Source of the DNA: an uncultured Porphyromonadaceae bacterium
GTDB taxonomy: Bacteria > Bacteroidota > Bacteroidia > Bacteroidales > Muribaculaceae
Direction of reading: 5' to 3'
Assembly: GCA_902475285.1 (NCBI GenBank)
Contig: CABRZA010000012.1
Span: forward strand, 1-25,351
Length of the DNA stretch: 25,351 bases
A model generated the notes under the pieces. That model did not search any database, had not been told where the DNA came from, and saw only the letters and a program-made list of their open reading frames with translations. The first letter of the stretch is position 1, and the number at the start of each line of letters is the position of its first letter. A program made the position numbers and the translations under genes. Shown one piece after another: positions 25,245-25,351 of the stretch.

Positions 25245-25351
25245 TCAGACATAAGAATATAAAAATCCCCCGCGCAACCTACACTTGTGGGCTACGCACT
25301 TGTCACGTAGCCGTTCAGTTACGAAGGGTATTTTTAGGGTGTTGTATTTCG
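25245..25351 (-). other. Unexplained AT-rich edge region with hairpin and possible partial reading frame
   Basis: On the minus strand a frame is open from the window edge to a TGA at 25245-25247, giving 34 residues ending CRLRGGFLYSYV. It could be the C-terminus of a gene that starts outside the window, but 34 codons can be open by chance and codon use differs from the neighbours. The same stretch holds a 7-bp inverted repeat (ggctacg 25290-25296 with cgtagcc 25306-25312) and a duplicated cacttgt (25283-25289 and 25297-25303). I cannot assign it. Confidence 0.25.

Overview
The window looks like ordinary chromosomal DNA from a GC-rich member of the Bacteroidales. Evidence: Bacteroidetes-type promoters (TAnnTTTG -7 boxes, no convincing Shine-Dalgarno sites), Bacteroidetes-specific families (DUF2723, DUF4292, a type IX secretion-style C-terminal domain, DUF2807/head-GIN), and a strong C/G preference at third codon positions. 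A Muribaculaceae-like gut lineage is my best guess, but this is inference and the genus is not settled. I see 18 genes: 17 on the plus strand and one convergent minus-strand gene at the right end. There are no rRNA or tRNA genes, no CRISPR array, and no recognisable transposase, phage or plasmid gene.

Layout. Positions 97-7201 hold a SurA-like periplasmic isomerase/chaperone, an OstA/LptA-like LPS transport protein and a large DUF2723 membrane protein; the block ends in a strong hairpin. Positions 7264-8791 hold a NodB-type deacetylase and the queuosine enzyme QueG. Positions 8947-11742 encode an LptD-like outer-membrane LPS translocon from its own promoter and a TTG start. Positions 11891-21188 form one long, tightly spaced run: metG, a type I asparaginase, a 109-residue exported protein that is little more than a sorting-domain-like module, dut, a TPR protein, a DUF4292 lipoprotein, an EnvC-like LytM protein with a degenerate active site, and a MOP-family flippase. 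Positions 21244-23003 hold a polyprenyl synthetase and TatD with their own promoter, closed by a terminator. purT (23076-24275) and the convergent DUF2807 gene (24348-25145) share a near-ideal bidirectional terminator.

The common theme is envelope biogenesis: chaperone (SurA-like), LPS bridge and translocon (OstA-like, LptD), lipoprotein/LolB-like fold (DUF4292), amidase activator-like (EnvC), flippase, and prenyl diphosphate synthesis for lipid carriers or quinones. Translation and nucleotide housekeeping genes (metG, queG, dut, purT) are interspersed.

I do not see a clear new multi-gene system. The most interesting signals are: a 7-bp tandem repeat inside queG that supplies coding sequence just before the iron-sulfur domain and could in principle slip out of frame; a direct-repeat low-complexity tail on the OstA-like protein; a cargo-less sorting-domain miniprotein wedged between ansA and dut; a chain-length-determining Phe in the prenyl synthase that argues against a long-chain product; and an unexplained AT-rich hairpin region at the right edge.
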